This document shows positions 1 through 12,733 of a stretch of DNA of 64,000 nucleotides, piece after piece. The translations under genes were made by a program, and so were the position numbers. Under the pieces are notes generated by a model. It worked only from the letters and a program-made list of their open reading frames with translations, made no database searches and was not told the origin of the DNA. The first letter of the stretch is position 1. The number at the start of each line of letters is the position of its first letter. The DNA comes from Parasitella parasitica (lineage: Eukaryota; Mucoromycota; Mucoromycetes; Mucorales; Mucoraceae): assembly GCA_025201805.1 (NCBI GenBank), contig MU619250.1, positions 2,112 through 66,111 of the forward strand, written 5' to 3'.

Positions 1-30
<30 letters not shown>
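1..30. repeat. poly-A run at window edge
   Basis: Thirty consecutive A residues open the window. Both N gaps in the window also adjoin homopolymer A/T runs, so this is probably a contig or gap edge rather than a biological tail. The minus-strand gene to its right is cut here. Confidence 0.8.
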
Positions 31-33
<3 letters not shown>

Positions 34-3000
34 AAAACTAAAGCAGGACAAATATGATTATTACCAGGCATTAACAACATGATCCCATCTTCATGAGGTG
101 TGAAGAGCATAGACATGGATAAAATAGGCAAAATAATCCACAAAACCCACAAAATCTGGTATCCGGCAAAGATAGGCGGCAATAACAAACAGAAACTCAA
201 AAGCAGCATAAATGACATTGACATACATCCAGCCACATAAAAAGCAAATCCCTAATAAAAGGATTATTAGTTAAAAATTACACTGTTTAGTACCAGAAAA
301 AGCTTTACCATGCGAACGCAGGTTAATAGTCTTCTAGCATCACGTATAAGCTGTGTTACGGCATATAAACTTGTTTCGTATTGCATAAACAACCCACATG
401 GTAAACTACATAATGATGCTCCTACTGCCAAAGGTGGCTGACGATCGTTTGTCGATAAACGGCCTTTGTTTTGAGCACGAGTATGCATGGGCTCCATAGC
501 AATGCTAACATCAGCCTGTAATCAACAATAAACCGTTATTAGTGTATACTCTGTAGATAACCAATTTCTTCAACACGTACGAGAGCAAAAGATTCGGTAT
601 TCTTGGTATTCAGCGCATTTCCAATACAGCAAACAACCTCCCCATTCTCCTGAAATATACGAATCATTTCTCTCATTGCTCGAGGCGTACATTCTGCGAA
701 CAAAGATACGTGTAACGGGATATCATCTACGTCTTCTAAATGGGGGCGGATTTCGTCGATGCCGCGAGGCAATTGCGCTTTGATATCGTGTGTTTGTAGA
801 TATCCATTTCCACAATTTTCATCGTCAGGGTTTGATAGCAGAATGCAGCTGTTCCAATCTGTCTCCAGACCGAGTCTTTCAGCAAAAGCTATATCCGATA
901 TTAGTTCTAGGTACATCTAAAACCTGTACAGAGTGTTGTACCTTTTGATTCTCTTTCAGCAGTTGTTGAGAAATAAACAAAGCGAATTCCAGCAAGCCCT
1001 AAATCCTCAATGAAATCGACCACATTCTATCATATCAAGGCATTGTCAGTAGAGGCAATGGTTGCTTGAACGATCTACTCTTGCCTGCTTTGGTTGGTGA
1101 CACATGGCTGTCATTCCCAAAAAAATCTGTCCCTTAACAACTTCTTTATAAAAAGTAGCCTCCTCTTGCTCATCTATCGGGTCGTCCTCTTCAAATGAAT
1201 AATCACTAGAACCTGTATCGGATGAATCACTGCTGGAACTAATAGGTCTGCTATTTTTAGCTGAATTTTCAATGATGACTACGCTGTTGGAGCGCTGCTT
1301 GCCATTCTCTTGGTCGCCTGAAGATGAGGACGAAGCTGTCGAAGTTTCTGACGAAGAGTCACTGCTACTGTCAGAGCTGTCAGAATTTGGCGGTTTATAG
1401 GGCAGTACAATGAACGCACAGCCTGGGTCCTCATCTCCATCGTCTGAAGGATTTAAAAATGGGATACGGCCATCATTGACAGTGTTAATGGGTCGATAAG
1501 CATAGGCAATACATTGCATGTCATGGACAAGAGCGTTCTGAAAGAAATCATTTATCTTCTTTTCCATCTACGTTCAAATGTAAGACAAAAGCAAGACAAA
1601 CTAAGGAATAGTTGAATAGTTACCGTTTCACTCATGGTCTGGAGAGAGTTTCCATCCCAATAATCTGAGCATTTGTCCATCACCAACGACGGATGCCCAT
1701 CTGTAAGCAACTGATAGCTCTCTGTGAAAGACTTTAGCATATAATTGATGTATGATTTTTTTGCAGGACATTTTCTACTTACCTGATGAGCGCTCCTCAA
1801 ACACAGTTGACAGAGCATTGGGCACTTCAAACTGATAATATTTGCTGTATTTATATCTTGGTGTATTCAGAATCTCATGATACGGGGCAAACGTGTAAAT
1901 TTCTGCTCTTAGAGCAAATGATTGCAACGCTTCTTCTCTGAAACCTATGCATTTGCCAAGCCGACAAAGACAAGCTAGTAAAAGCAATTAGATTATGGTT
2001 GTTTTGAATACAACGGGACTAGCACATTACATTGTCTGGCGGGAGCTGTTTTACCGTATACATGCAGCTTGGACCGTCTACGATGGTATTCAGATCGTTT
2101 ACGACTTTGAACGACACCGCAATTGGTATTCAACATGAAATTCAAGCCCAAAGGCTTCAGGCATCTATGTCAAAGAAACAGTTAGATACTGTATCACACT
2201 ATATGAATCAGCTATCTGTACGGCAAGTATTGTTCCCAGTTTTGGTCTTCAAATTTTAATCCAGTTTCTTCGTCGGAATCCTCTTCTACATCAAGGTAAG
2301 TAATGTCCTCTTCGTTATTAGGAAACATCAGTTGTTCTACTGTAGGAAAAGGCTGTGATATTCACACACAAGTGTCAGTAAATTTTTCCATACGCAATCA
2401 ATTATGCAGCGTACGTTGGCAATAGTTCCCTCTCTGTCTAGACAGCAAATAACAGTGGTACTCCCCAATGATTCCAGCAAATTTGTCGATCTAGTCAAAG
2501 ATAGCCGATCCCACTTGGTCAACAAGGATAAGAATCTATCCCAGACCGCGTCTAATCAACACAAGTTAGAAGATGCATGTAAAAGTGCACTGAAGAATTA
2601 CTTGGGCTCAACTCAAGATCTTTTGTTGGTGGTGGAGCTTCTGCGTCGAATTCGTCCACTTCGTCATCATCCTCGTACTCTGTCTTTGAGATTTGAAGGG
2701 CCTCAAACAGAATAAGCAATTGGGCATTGCCAAAACTACGAGCAATGATCCACATGCTGGGGATACACAACGGCAGCAATGGAATAATAGCGTAAATCGA
2801 CATGGTGAATACTTCTTCGATGAGCTGGTCAGCAGGAAAGCGGTTAATCATGGTGCTTCGGACGCCATATCTCAAGAAATTCACCAATAGTGCAATGCCC
2901 AAAACGACCCAAATGATATATTTATAAAAGACTCGAATAATAACATGGCTTTCGTTATGCATTACTGTATTGGGCCGCTTTTGGTTCAGGGCTCTTCGCA

Positions 3001-4984
3001 TGTTCTTTTCCAAAGGAGATTCCAGCAAAATAAACTGATGGCGACCTCTCGAACGCATGTATTCTTCCATCAAGCCTGAAGGTGGTGGAATACCAAAGAA
3101 GGACGGCTTAAATGACTGATCTTTTGCAATGTAATACTCCTTTGTATTCAAAGGAGGTTCTAGAGAGTTATCGCTGGTTTTGCTGTTGCCACTGTTTGTA
3201 CTGTGCCTTTTTCTCTGCTTTGCATCTGCTTCGTCATTCCCATCATCTTTGGCGTCATGTACACTAGATGCTGGCATAGTCTTGTGGATATACTTCATTC
3301 TTCCAGGCGCGATATCGCCATACAGCATTTCGACGATATCTCCTTCTACCATCAAGTTGACAGGAAAGATTCGAACCACACCATCTCGAACGACCTTTGC
3401 AACGGACATGGACGGTATAAATGGGATTTTGGTGTCCTGGACCATGTTCATGCCACTTCTTTCTAATGCGCCAATAATGGTCGAAGCGCGATCTGTCATC
3501 TCTCGGTATGCTAATACCTGTTCTCTGTAAAATATGTATCCATTCCAAGCTGTAATTGATAGCAGCAATAAGGCCTCGACTAGCAAGCCAGTGATCCGGA
3601 ATTGATATGGTTCACTCTTGAGATATCCTGCAATGTAAAACGCCAGTAATCCGATACCGCTCAGTCCACTTAGAATCATGGCAGGGTTCAATAAGACAGC
3701 GCGGGAGTCTTTGCAACTGTGTTTAGACGGCTGAAAAATTGATGTGCCCAGTCAACTTACCGATTGTCTTGTCGATGCGAGCTCGTTCCTCTGCTATGAT
3801 GCTGTTAGCAAGATAGAGTAATTTGCTAGAACATCAAAGTTTAGTTGGGACTCTCGGGCAAAACGGCCGTTGGTATACCTTAATGCTTCTTCACTGGACA
3901 ATCCAGGATGTCTGCTTGACTGCAAACTCTCTCTTCGACTCCACGATTGTGATTGTAAATTCGTCTGCAGCACTCGCTGGGTTCGCTTATGTAGTCGTCG
4001 AGGAATTGATCTTCTGCGAAAACCGACATCATGATTATGCCTTCGATAGTTCCGTTCGTTATGTCGCATCATCCTCTCACGATCTCGCCGAGGCATCTCA
4101 TCTACTAAATCGTCGTCTTCTTCAGTGTATACTGTAACCATTGCTTTACTATTAGCTAATTGATCTTTTCTGTTGCCATTTCTCGCTAATCCTGTCGAAG
4201 ATTTGCCGTTGCGATGATGGTGTTTATGGTGCCGACGTCTAGCAGTGCGGTTCAAGTGGTTTATACGACCATTCAAGTCTGCACCCATATGGTCATTTTT
4301 TACCCGATTGTTTGAATTGTGCCTTGAAAGTGAGTTTCGGTCCTCCTCATCTTCGTCATCGAGATCATCATCTCCATCGTTTTCGGCGGCTGATATGTCT
4401 GTGTCTTGTTGGCTATGTAGAGAACAGGATTCCATCATGTGTAAATGCGAAGAGCCATGTTCAGTATGCAATGAATTTAATAAGCGGCGTTGATGGTTAC
4501 TGACTGAGTCAGTATCAGATTCTCTTCGAATGGGCGTATAACAAAATGCATAATCGCTTTCAGATTCATCATCGCCAGACCTTAAAAGATGGGCGGCACC
4601 ATTTTTTTCAAGACGGCGTGGAATAGAGCTTCCATGGTCTATTACAACTTGCGCTGATACACTAGAGCTAGAAGAATCAGTGCTGCTTTTGGATGAATGG
4701 CTGGAAACACTGATATTATCGTTATTCTCGTCTTCCGCTTCATTGTCTATTCCCTTTTTGCGCTTATTTCTTTTTGATTTGGCTTTTGCTGATGCTTCTG
4801 GTTCAACATTAACAGGCTCAGTCTCGCTGGCCACATCCAGTAAGAAAAACGTAGTGCCTTCCTCGTCCTGTACAGGTTCTGGCAGGGCATTCAAGGGTGA
4901 TTCTGAATTGAAAGAGGCGGCAGAGTTGTGTGATGTCTCTGATATGGACCGCTTCAGCTCATCATTCTCTTTATTTTCAGACAT
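31..4984 (-). CDS. TMEM94-like P-type ATPase relative (C-terminus cut by the window edge)
   Basis: A multi-exon minus-strand gene encodes a large polytopic membrane protein. The N-terminal part (from the ATG at 4984) is long, acidic, serine-rich and low in complexity. Exon 2552-3691 has two membrane helices, an actuator-like region (FIPSMSVAKVVRDG..VEGDIVEM) and two more helices. At about 2400-2525 the sequence LLESLGSTTVICCLDREGTIANV occupies the phosphorylation-site position, so canonical DKTGT is replaced by DREGT. The segment at 581-916 has LGLETDWNSCILLS and CCIGNALN where normal pumps have TGDGxND. Final exons (294-515 and 31-251, split by a 42-nt intron) give ALADVSIAMEP and C-terminal helices. 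This order matches the TMEM94/KIAA0195 group, a divergent P-type ATPase family linked in animals to ER magnesium handling. The exon junction near 3.7-3.8 kb is unresolved. Family placement is firm; transport function is inference. Confidence 0.8.
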
Positions 4985-5633
4985 GAACGCTGACAATAAC
5001 GGAAAATTTAATGTATATAATGTGATGTAATATGCGCTTTAGAAGACAAGGATTCTCTTTTTCTTGTTTTTTGCAATGATGAAAGTAGCCAAAGAAGAAT
5101 GGCTTTTACATAGTCACGAAACGCTTGATTCCTCGCATTACTATCAGATGGCTATATTCAAAGGATTTTCATGGCATGCTTTAATCAAAGGAACGAGCCA
5201 TGAAATAATTATCCATGTTATTCAACGTGTTAAATTTAGAAATTCACTTTTTATTGTTGATATAATCAAGTAGTAGGGGCATAGTTCTGAAAGGGTAAGA
5301 ATGCCCATATGTGGTCGAGAGAGTCTTAAATTTAAGACACTGTGCAATATGACTTCAAGACCAGTTAGTTTATTTACATCTACATCCTCTTAAGGAGTTA
5401 TTTCCTTGTCTCCTCTCTTTATTTTCCATGTATATTGTCTTCTCAAATATCTCTCTTCTTTCGATTTCTTTATTATTGTTTTGATTTCATTGTTGGTTTA
5501 GTTTCGTTTCACCTGGTTTCCTTTCTCGTGACGGCCTGATTACAATTCAATCAATTTAAATTAACCTATTTAAAAGGTGAAATTTGTGTCCCCGGCAATC
5601 AAAGAAGGCTTTTTCTGCAACAACTTACTTTAA
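4985..5633. other. Divergent intergenic region, no gene seen
   Basis: AT-rich spacer between the minus-strand TMEM94-like gene and the plus-strand Zds-like gene, presumably carrying both promoters. CT-rich stretches at about 5400-5520 resemble fungal 5' leader sequence. Open frames here have no recognisable composition. Confidence 0.5.
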
Positions 5634-7796
5634 ATGAATGGGGACAGTTCAGAAGAATCATCAGAATATGATTTATATGCAGCGTTAATGCTGTCTAACA
5701 TGCTTGATACTGACCAAGTCATTTGTGAAAACAAGGAGGAGCCATCCCCTACATTGCAAGAAGAGACAAATCATGATGTTATATGGTAAGCCGCACTACA
5801 ATCAACCACAGCGAATCTGAACTAACAGAGCATGCAAAGGGTTCCTGCTGATAAACATCCAGAAATAGCTCCAGACGAGTTTACTAACTTTATCAAGACG
5901 CATGGTGCAAATACACCCACCCGAAGAGCGTCAAGTCTGCGTCGCCGAAAGTCATTTTTGTCTCAATCGCTCTCTCACGATGATGCTGATGATGAAGAGG
6001 AGGAGGAGGAAGAGGAGGCCAAATTGAGCCGTACATTGTCAGAGAAAAAGCGCATGTTTTTACAAAAGGTCATGGCCGAGAATCAACAATTAAAAGGTAA
6101 TTTGTGCGCTGGGGAAATGTTATTAGCGCAAAATGATAACCCAAATTTAGACTTGACTGTAAAGCCCCAAATATTCGATCGTAATTCTACCGCAAATGAT
6201 GATTCTCGTATTATTGCTCCCAGAGCAGATAAGTCATTGCTTCGACGATCTGCTTTTTCTGCTCGAGGTCGAAGCAGGAAAGCAAACGGTTCAATGGATG
6301 ACAGACAACAGGCGATGAAAAGGCGCTCTGTCTCTCAACGAAAATTATCTTGCTCCTCTTCTCTGAACGAGGACATTGCTTCTGTACAATCAATATCTAC
6401 AAAACGTTCCTGGGATAAGGCGGAAGGCGTCAGTTTATTTGATCAACCAGTCAACATGAGTGAATGGATTGATTTAGGCAGCGCGAGCCTTGAGTCGGAC
6501 GATTCCCAGAGGGGCATCCTTTCACGTGTGCATGACGCGGAGTCGCAACTATTGTCTCATCAAAATAGTAACGATGACAACGAGTATTTGCAAAATAAAC
6601 AGACAGAAGAAACAAAGCAGGAAGATGTCGCCAATGAAGAGCCACCGCCATCAGTACAGTCACCTGAAAAAAAAGAAGATAAAAGTTTAGTAGAAGGCCA
6701 TCATGTTGATACAAAGGAAAGTGTTAAAGACGTGCAAGCACCAGCTGCACCATCTGCCGGTATTGCATCAAAACCAAAACTAGCATCATTGAAGCGCCCT
6801 AGTATGATTCGCTCCGAGACCGAAATAAACAAGATCCCAACAACAACAACAACAACAGTTACGGCTAAATCTGAGAAACGTACATCATGGTTGAGTGGAC
6901 TGTTTAATGATAAAAAGGTTGGTAAAAACGCTAGCAAGAAGGACTCCGTGTCTGCAGCAATGATCAGCAATTCTACTTCATCGCCCATATCTGGACTAGC
7001 GTCTTTATTCAGTCGATCTTTATCCATGAAATCAGCATCTCAAACTGGGAAAATCAAGTCAAAGAGTAAGATCAGCAATACCAACACTCCAAATACAATT
7101 ACAATTACATCTACCACTACTTCTAATAATAATAACACTAGTACTAATACACATAATCTTGAGGCAACCAAGTCGATTCCATCTACCATTATCGCAAACA
7201 ATACCTTACTCAACAACAAAAAGAAACGATCCAGCAGACTGGAAATCCCGCCCCCTTCCGAGCGCACCTTTTTCAATTCAAACCGACTACCTTTGCATGT
7301 CGAAAGAGCTATTTACCGTTTATCACACATGAAGCTGGCAGATCCTCGAAGGCCTTTACAGCAACAAGTGCTGATATCCAATTTGATGTTTTGGTATCTT
7401 TCAATTCAGCAAAATGACTTTCAACATGCTGCTGAACAACGGATTGAAACGGAATCTCCTCCAGCGCCTGACACGCAGCAAAAGAAGGGTGGGAAAATGA
7501 GTCGATTGATCCTTTCCGCTAAGAAACGACGAAATGAAGTGGCTCAGTTTGTACAAGCGTATCCGTTATCAGGGTCGCATCATGATATATCCACTTCTTC
7601 TTTATCTGCTTCGTCAATGACATCTTCGTCATCTTCAATAACGTCGTCAACATCAAACAGCAGTATGACAAGGCCGTTCTTGAAGCAGAATAATGTACAA
7701 TTTAGTTTACCACCAATACCAACACATCAACATCTTATGCATGTCGATAAAGAAGAAGAGGAGGATGATTTACCCTTGAGTCATTACAAAAGCTGA
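5634..7796 (+). CDS. Zds1/Zds2-like protein with Zds C-terminal domain
   Basis: Two exons, 5634-5785 and 5840-7796, give 702 residues. The splice restores W-V-P-A-D-K-H-P-E-I-A-P-D-E-F, a conserved N-terminal Zds block. It is followed by an acidic run and RTLSEKKRMFLQKVM. The middle is long, Ser/Thr/Asn-rich and disordered. Near the C-terminus RLPLHVERAIYRLSHMKL..PRRPLQQQVLISNLMFWYL matches the Zds_C domain, which in yeast binds PP2A-Cdc55 and controls its localisation, Cdc14 release and polarity. The product is probably cytoplasmic or cortical. The N-terminal motif and the C-terminal domain sit in the right order, so family assignment is good. The detailed role is transferred from yeast. A PPP-family phosphatase gene lies downstream, but it is PPZ, not PP2A. 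Confidence 0.82.
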
Positions 7797-8268
7797 ATAA
7801 ACAATGTTTTTGGTTGTGTACAGGAATCGACAACGGTAAAAGCTCAAGTACATGAATATACAATGCAAAATGATGTTATGGATGGTCATCTTTGTTTGAT
7901 CTACGCAATGCTATAATAGTCTCCGTTTAAAACCAAAAATATACATGTAAATACTGGCATTTCTTCACGATGGATTTCATTGTCGGTTTATCTATAATGC
8001 CAATCTTTTCACATGTCCATCCACTGCATTTCCAGGCATTTGAGCTCCGAATATTCCAAAATACACACTGTTTTACAGAAGGGAAATCTAGAATAAGCAC
8101 ATGGTAGAAAGAACAATATGAATGTAATACGGAAGTCAAAAAAATAACAAACCCCCTCTTCCCCAAAATGTACAATCTCTCTGTAACTCCTATTAATATT
8201 TCAACCTGTTTCTTTTGCTTCCTTTTTTTCTTTCTTCTTCTTTTTCTTTTTCTTTTTCTTTACACAAA
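7797..8268 (+). promoter_or_regulatory. Spacer and leader before the PPZ gene
   Basis: About 470 bp between two plus-strand genes. The last 60 bases before the ATG at 8269 are a strong CT tract of repeated CTTTTT-type units, typical of fungal 5' leaders. No other gene is supported. Confidence 0.4.
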
Positions 8269-9849
8269 ATGGGAAATAATGTATCGTCTAAAAACGGGTT
8301 AAAGAAAGACAAAAGAGCGAAAAAGAGCAGGAGCATGCCTCTACCCCCACGTATCGAACTTGAAAATGAACATTCAACTAATACAGCCCACTCTGTCAGC
8401 TCGATTCTATTAACATCCAAAAATAACAACAATAATACCATCGACAGCCGTAATAGCAACAACAATGTAGAGAATAGCAATAATACCTTGGCTCAATTGA
8501 ATCCAGATTACCCACTTCCTAGTAATAACGAAGACACTTTACCCAGAGGAACTGACCCATTTCAAGGCAAGGTCGAGAATCCTCAGCAACATAAGTTACT
8601 CGCAACTTCTGATTTTTGGCCCCCTCAGCAGTCAGCCGGAACAGCGCAGCCTTTTCAAGGCCAAATCGACGATGCAAATCAGCTCACAGTTGGATCTATG
8701 AATCAACTGACAGTAAACTCCATGTCATCCGAGTATTCATCAACCACCAACATTGATGAATACATCCACCGCCTCTTAGAAGCAGGCTATGCAAGCAAAG
8801 TATCCAAGCAACTATGTTTGAAACCATCTGAAGTGACAGCAATTTGTAGAGCTGCCATGGATATATTTTTAAGCCAACCTGTAATGTGTGCGTATGTTTG
8901 ATATTTTTAGCATGTAAAAATTAAACTTTTGTATTCTAGTCTCTATTAGAACTCTCTCCACCTGTCAAGATAGTAGGTGATACCCACGGCCAATTCACTG
9001 ACTTGATTAGACTGTTCGAAATGGGTGGTTTTCCACCCAGCTCCAATTACCTGTTCTTGGGTGACTATGTCGACAGAGGAAAACAAAGTCTCGAAAATAT
9101 GCTGTTGCTCTTTTGTTACAAGATCAAGTTCCCGGAGAATTTCTTCCTGTTGCGTGGAAACCACGAGAGCGCTAATGTGACAAAAGGTACATTTGGTCTA
9201 TTTTATCGTGCCAGACATCTAATTCGGTATTTGCAGTTTACGGTTTCTATGACGAATGTAAACGTAGACTTAGTCCAAAGATGTGGCGGACCTTTGTTGA
9301 TGTGTTTAATACCCTGCCTATTGCTGGTTTAGTTGCTGGTAAGATTTTTTGTGTCCATGGTGGCCTCAGTCCTTCATTGAACAGTATGGATGATATTCGC
9401 AATATACAAAGGCCTACGGATGTACCTGATTATGGCCTATTGAATGATTTGTTGTGGTCTGATCCTGCTGACATCGAAACGGATTGGGAAGATAATGAAA
9501 GAGGAGTATCCTATGTTTTTGGTAAAAGGGTGATCAATGAATTCCTGTCTAAATTTGATCTAGACCTCGTCTGTCGAGCACACATGGTAAGCATTTTGAC
9601 AACATCTGGAAATCTTTTTGTATTTATTTTTTTTTGTCGTATCAGGTGGTAGAAGATGGATACGAGTTCTTTTCAAACAGATCTCTTGTCACTGTATTCT
9701 CAGCTCCTAATTACTGTGGAGAATTTGACAATTTTGGAGCCATCATGAGTGTTAACGAAGAACTATTATGCAGCTTTGAACTTCTTACGCCAGCAGACCA
9801 TCCCTTGGCCAAGGAAAGACTCAAACAAAGTAAAAACAGCAAACGTTGA
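8269..9849 (+). CDS. PPZ1: PPZ-type serine/threonine protein phosphatase
   Basis: Four exons (8269-8880, 8940-9186, 9237-9586, 9646-9849) encode 470 residues. The N-terminus MGNNVSSKN fits N-myristoylation, as in yeast Ppz. It precedes a basic, Asn/Ser-rich disordered region of about 160 residues. The catalytic domain then shows [39 protein letters not shown] and [11 protein letters not shown], the full set of PPP metal and catalytic motifs. Linkers such as [17 protein letters not shown] are specific to PPZ. The usual GNHEC is GNHES here. Yeast Ppz1 controls K+/Na+ balance and cell integrity and is held in check by Hal3/Vhs3. An ENA-type ATPase, a classical downstream target, lies 11 kb away. 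The shorter N-terminal arm than in yeast is ordinary variation. Confidence 0.95.
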
Positions 9850-10452
9850 GCATATACTTTTTTTTTTTTTTTTGTTTACATGTGTGTGTATAATATATCA
9901 TTGTTACATTGCTTTTTGCCAAGGAATCGAGCCGTAATTAATTGAATGCCTAGATCATATTAGACGAAAAAGTAATAAACAAATTTAGTTTATAATCTAA
10001 TACGCATATACGATGCCCAAACAATAATGCAATATGAAACTATTATTTACTCATTATCCTCACAAAAATACAATTCACTAAATGGCATTATCGTTCAACT
10101 ACTTGGATTTTAAACATGAACTTGTTGAATGTAATGGGAGTGCTATTTATCTAATTTAGGAAATTGCAACGGTGTCGATTGTTTCCAACTAGAACAGCAT
10201 ACTTTTTCTTGTGATACAAGATCTGAGTGTTTAGTAGCACTAGTTACTGTTACAATAAATTTGACATGACGCAGACATCCAGAACAAGGTAGTTTGCAAG
10301 GTGTACCTGAATTAAAAATTTGTCTTCTTGGCACTATTTACGTGATCAATGTAAAGAAATCTGTTACTATTATAGTATCTTATTGACCGTTTTCTTTTAA
10401 TCCAACTACTTTTGCAATTTATAAACATAAACAGCAAAAATGGACATTTTTA
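9850..10452. other. Intergenic region with a possible coding relic
   Basis: AT-rich spacer with a poly-T run just after the PPZ stop. On the minus strand at 10143-10334 a 63-residue open frame contains CKLPCSGCLRH, followed by further cysteines. A weakly similar block appears near 12105-12170. It may be a degraded repeat or chance, so I do not call it a gene. Confidence 0.35.
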
Positions 10453-10923
10453 TTATGGACGAATGTTAACTTTAACTTCATTGCTGACTGGCCCTTCTGT
10501 ATCGCCATCGTAACCAGAAGACGGGGTTGGCATATCTTCTCTTCTAATAGCATTAACGATACGTGAAGTTGCATGAGTAATGATGGGCAACGGAACGCGA
10601 AAATCTGCCGATGCTGTTGTTGGAGCATTGCTATCCGTGCTACTATTTCCACTGCTCATTCTGTGATGATATTTCTCAGCAATCGTGCTACTTGTTTTCC
10701 TGTAGTTCATCAAAGATTTTTTGAACTGATGTCGTTCCTGAAATAACTTTCTCAACTCTTCTTTGTGTTTCTGTTCTTCTTCGTCGTCGAGCTCGTCGTC
10801 TTCATCGCCTCCCGATGCCATAGAGGAAGCTGATGCCTCCATACCTGACTCATAATCTTCACTGAAAGTATTTCGAAGAGGAGAAAGAGATGCGTAGTTC
10901 GCGCTTAAAGATCTGTCCACCAT
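10453..10923 (-). CDS. Small acidic protein of unknown function
   Basis: A single open frame of 156 residues from the ATG at 10923. I do not recognise the family. The N-terminal third is Ser-rich and followed by a dense acidic block (GDEDDELDDEEE). Next is a basic, probably helical segment (KHKEELRKLFQERHQFKKSL), then a Ser/Thr/Asn-rich linker and a conserved-looking C-terminus (ADFRVPLPIITHATSRIVN). Codon use and composition look coding. An acceptor-like TTAG lies just upstream (about 10935), so an earlier exon is possible and the true start could be further right. Confidence 0.5.
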   Translation of the reverse strand: MVDRSLSANYASLSPLRNTFSEDYESGMEASASSMASGGDEDDELDDEEEQKHKEELRKLFQERHQFKKSLMNYRKTSSTIAEKYHHRMSSGNSSTDSNAPTTASADFRVPLPIITHATSRIVNAIRREDMPTPSSGYDGDTEGPVSNEVKVNIRP

Positions 10924-12733
10924 ATCAAAGTAGCCCACTAACAAGGGAGAAAAAATGATCTACAGAAGAAAAGAGAACCTTTTTTTTCAAGCCTGCATCA
11001 AAGAGCGTATATCTTACTTCCAATCATGCAAGCCAATATTCAATCATTCAATTCACACCAGTCACCAACATACTCCCGATCAGCAAAATTGCATGAATTA
11101 TAGTTGCCTCTTTGCTTTATCTCTTGAGCAGAAACAAATGATATAAAAACTAATCGGTTGAGTAATGCGGTATATAATTATGGCCATATTGCTTAAACTT
11201 TATACATGTCTGGACCGAATATATTTTCATTGACAGATGGTAGAAGATGCAATGAGATGATAGCATTGGTTATTATCTTGAGCAGATACGTATTATGTCT
11301 TATGTATTTGTACCTTGAATACGAATACGTATATGATGTATCTTTATGCGTAACTGAAAAGCACAGACTATTCTATAAATACATGCTCACATAGCACGCT
11401 CTTTGATATTTCATTTAATAACCAAAGAAATTGTTGTTTAGGGACAATAGATAAGGCCTATCGCCGTTTTTCCTTGAAGCACAATATGCCTGCCATGGAT
11501 CATAAAAGCTCTCGGAAATAATTAAATTCGATAGTGATTACTGCCTTCTTAGTCTCATAACTCGCAAAAAGGCTAGTGCTTTGCATACAATTCGACTAAA
11601 ATACAGTTTGGGTTGCCAGAATTAAATTATGCAGAAGAAATTTGTCGCAAAAAATAACATCCAAAACTCATTTTTTATTAATGGTGAATTAGCTTTGATC
11701 AGGGAAGAAATAGACAACACCATATAATAATGATGGAAACAATACACAGTTTTTAATTTTCTATGTTAATCAACAACATTTATTGCCCAGATCAAGGAAC
11801 ACAAAATCACAATGGTGATAATGTGGGATATCTGCAAACTTTCATCTAAAAAAAATATGTTATGAATCGGCCCGACACACATTGTCAATTAAAGCAAAAA
11901 ACCGAGAGCAAACTAGTCAATTACTGGAAGGAAAATTTATTTTGATAATAATATACACATGTTATCTCATTATATGAGGGAGAAAAAGTACCAGCAGGCA
12001 TTCTTTAGCTATCATCATCGCGTTTATTTGTCTTGAAGGGATGTAATTTAAGCAGCAAGTAGTCTCAAACATGTACTTTAGCTTTCGATTCTTTGTATGT
12101 ACTAAGAAATTTATGAAGATTTTGCAGACATCCACACCAAGGCAAATGGAAGCTAGCGACTTTAATCGTCTAAAACTGCACACAAGCACATGCAATAGAG
12201 TTTAACAGATCAGTTCAATCTGTCATCTATTATTATGTGCTAAATTTGATTCTTAACTCAAATAATAACAACGTTGATGATCATCAAAATGAAAGCATCA
12301 TTATACCTGGTTTTTTTTTACAATTTTTAACAGGACATTGATTTTATTAATCTGCAAAAGCAAATCATGCTACACACACATCATTTATCACGGTGATGCT
12401 TGTAGATTTGAATTCAAAATGCAAAACGATTTTCGTCCAATATAATGATGAATAAAAGACATCCAATGTCGATTCAGACTTCAAAAAGTTGAGCGGGTAT
12501 TCAGCAATGTATGTCGAGATAATGGATAAACAAACGGTTTATCAGCCGTTGACATCTTTAGAACTGAAGGTTAAAGAAATAAACGTCATCAATTCTTTGA
12601 TTCAAATCCCAATTACCCTGGTGAAAAAATAAGGTGGGTAATGGGCCTCCCCACACTTTAATCCACGATGTAGACCTCTCTTCTGTTTCTTACTCCCTTC
12701 TCTTTCTTTATAACCATTTGAATTAAATTAATA
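10924..12733. other. Long intergenic region, no supported gene
   Basis: About 1.8 kb of AT-rich DNA with short open frames only. Minus-strand sequence near 12105-12170 can be read as HLPWCGCLQNLHKF, resembling the CKLPCSGCLRHVKF reading at 10143-10334. Both share the plus-strand string GCAGACATCCA. The last 150 bp, with CT-rich sequence and a TATAA-like box near 12709, are probably the Cox12 promoter. Confidence 0.4.

Noticed and set aside
8193-8480. Minus-strand frame over the PPZ start
   Set aside because: Antisense shadow of the CT-rich leader and N-terminal coding region.
12590-12640. tRNA-like GATTCAAATCC near 12597
   Set aside because: No matching acceptor stem or anticodon arm upstream.
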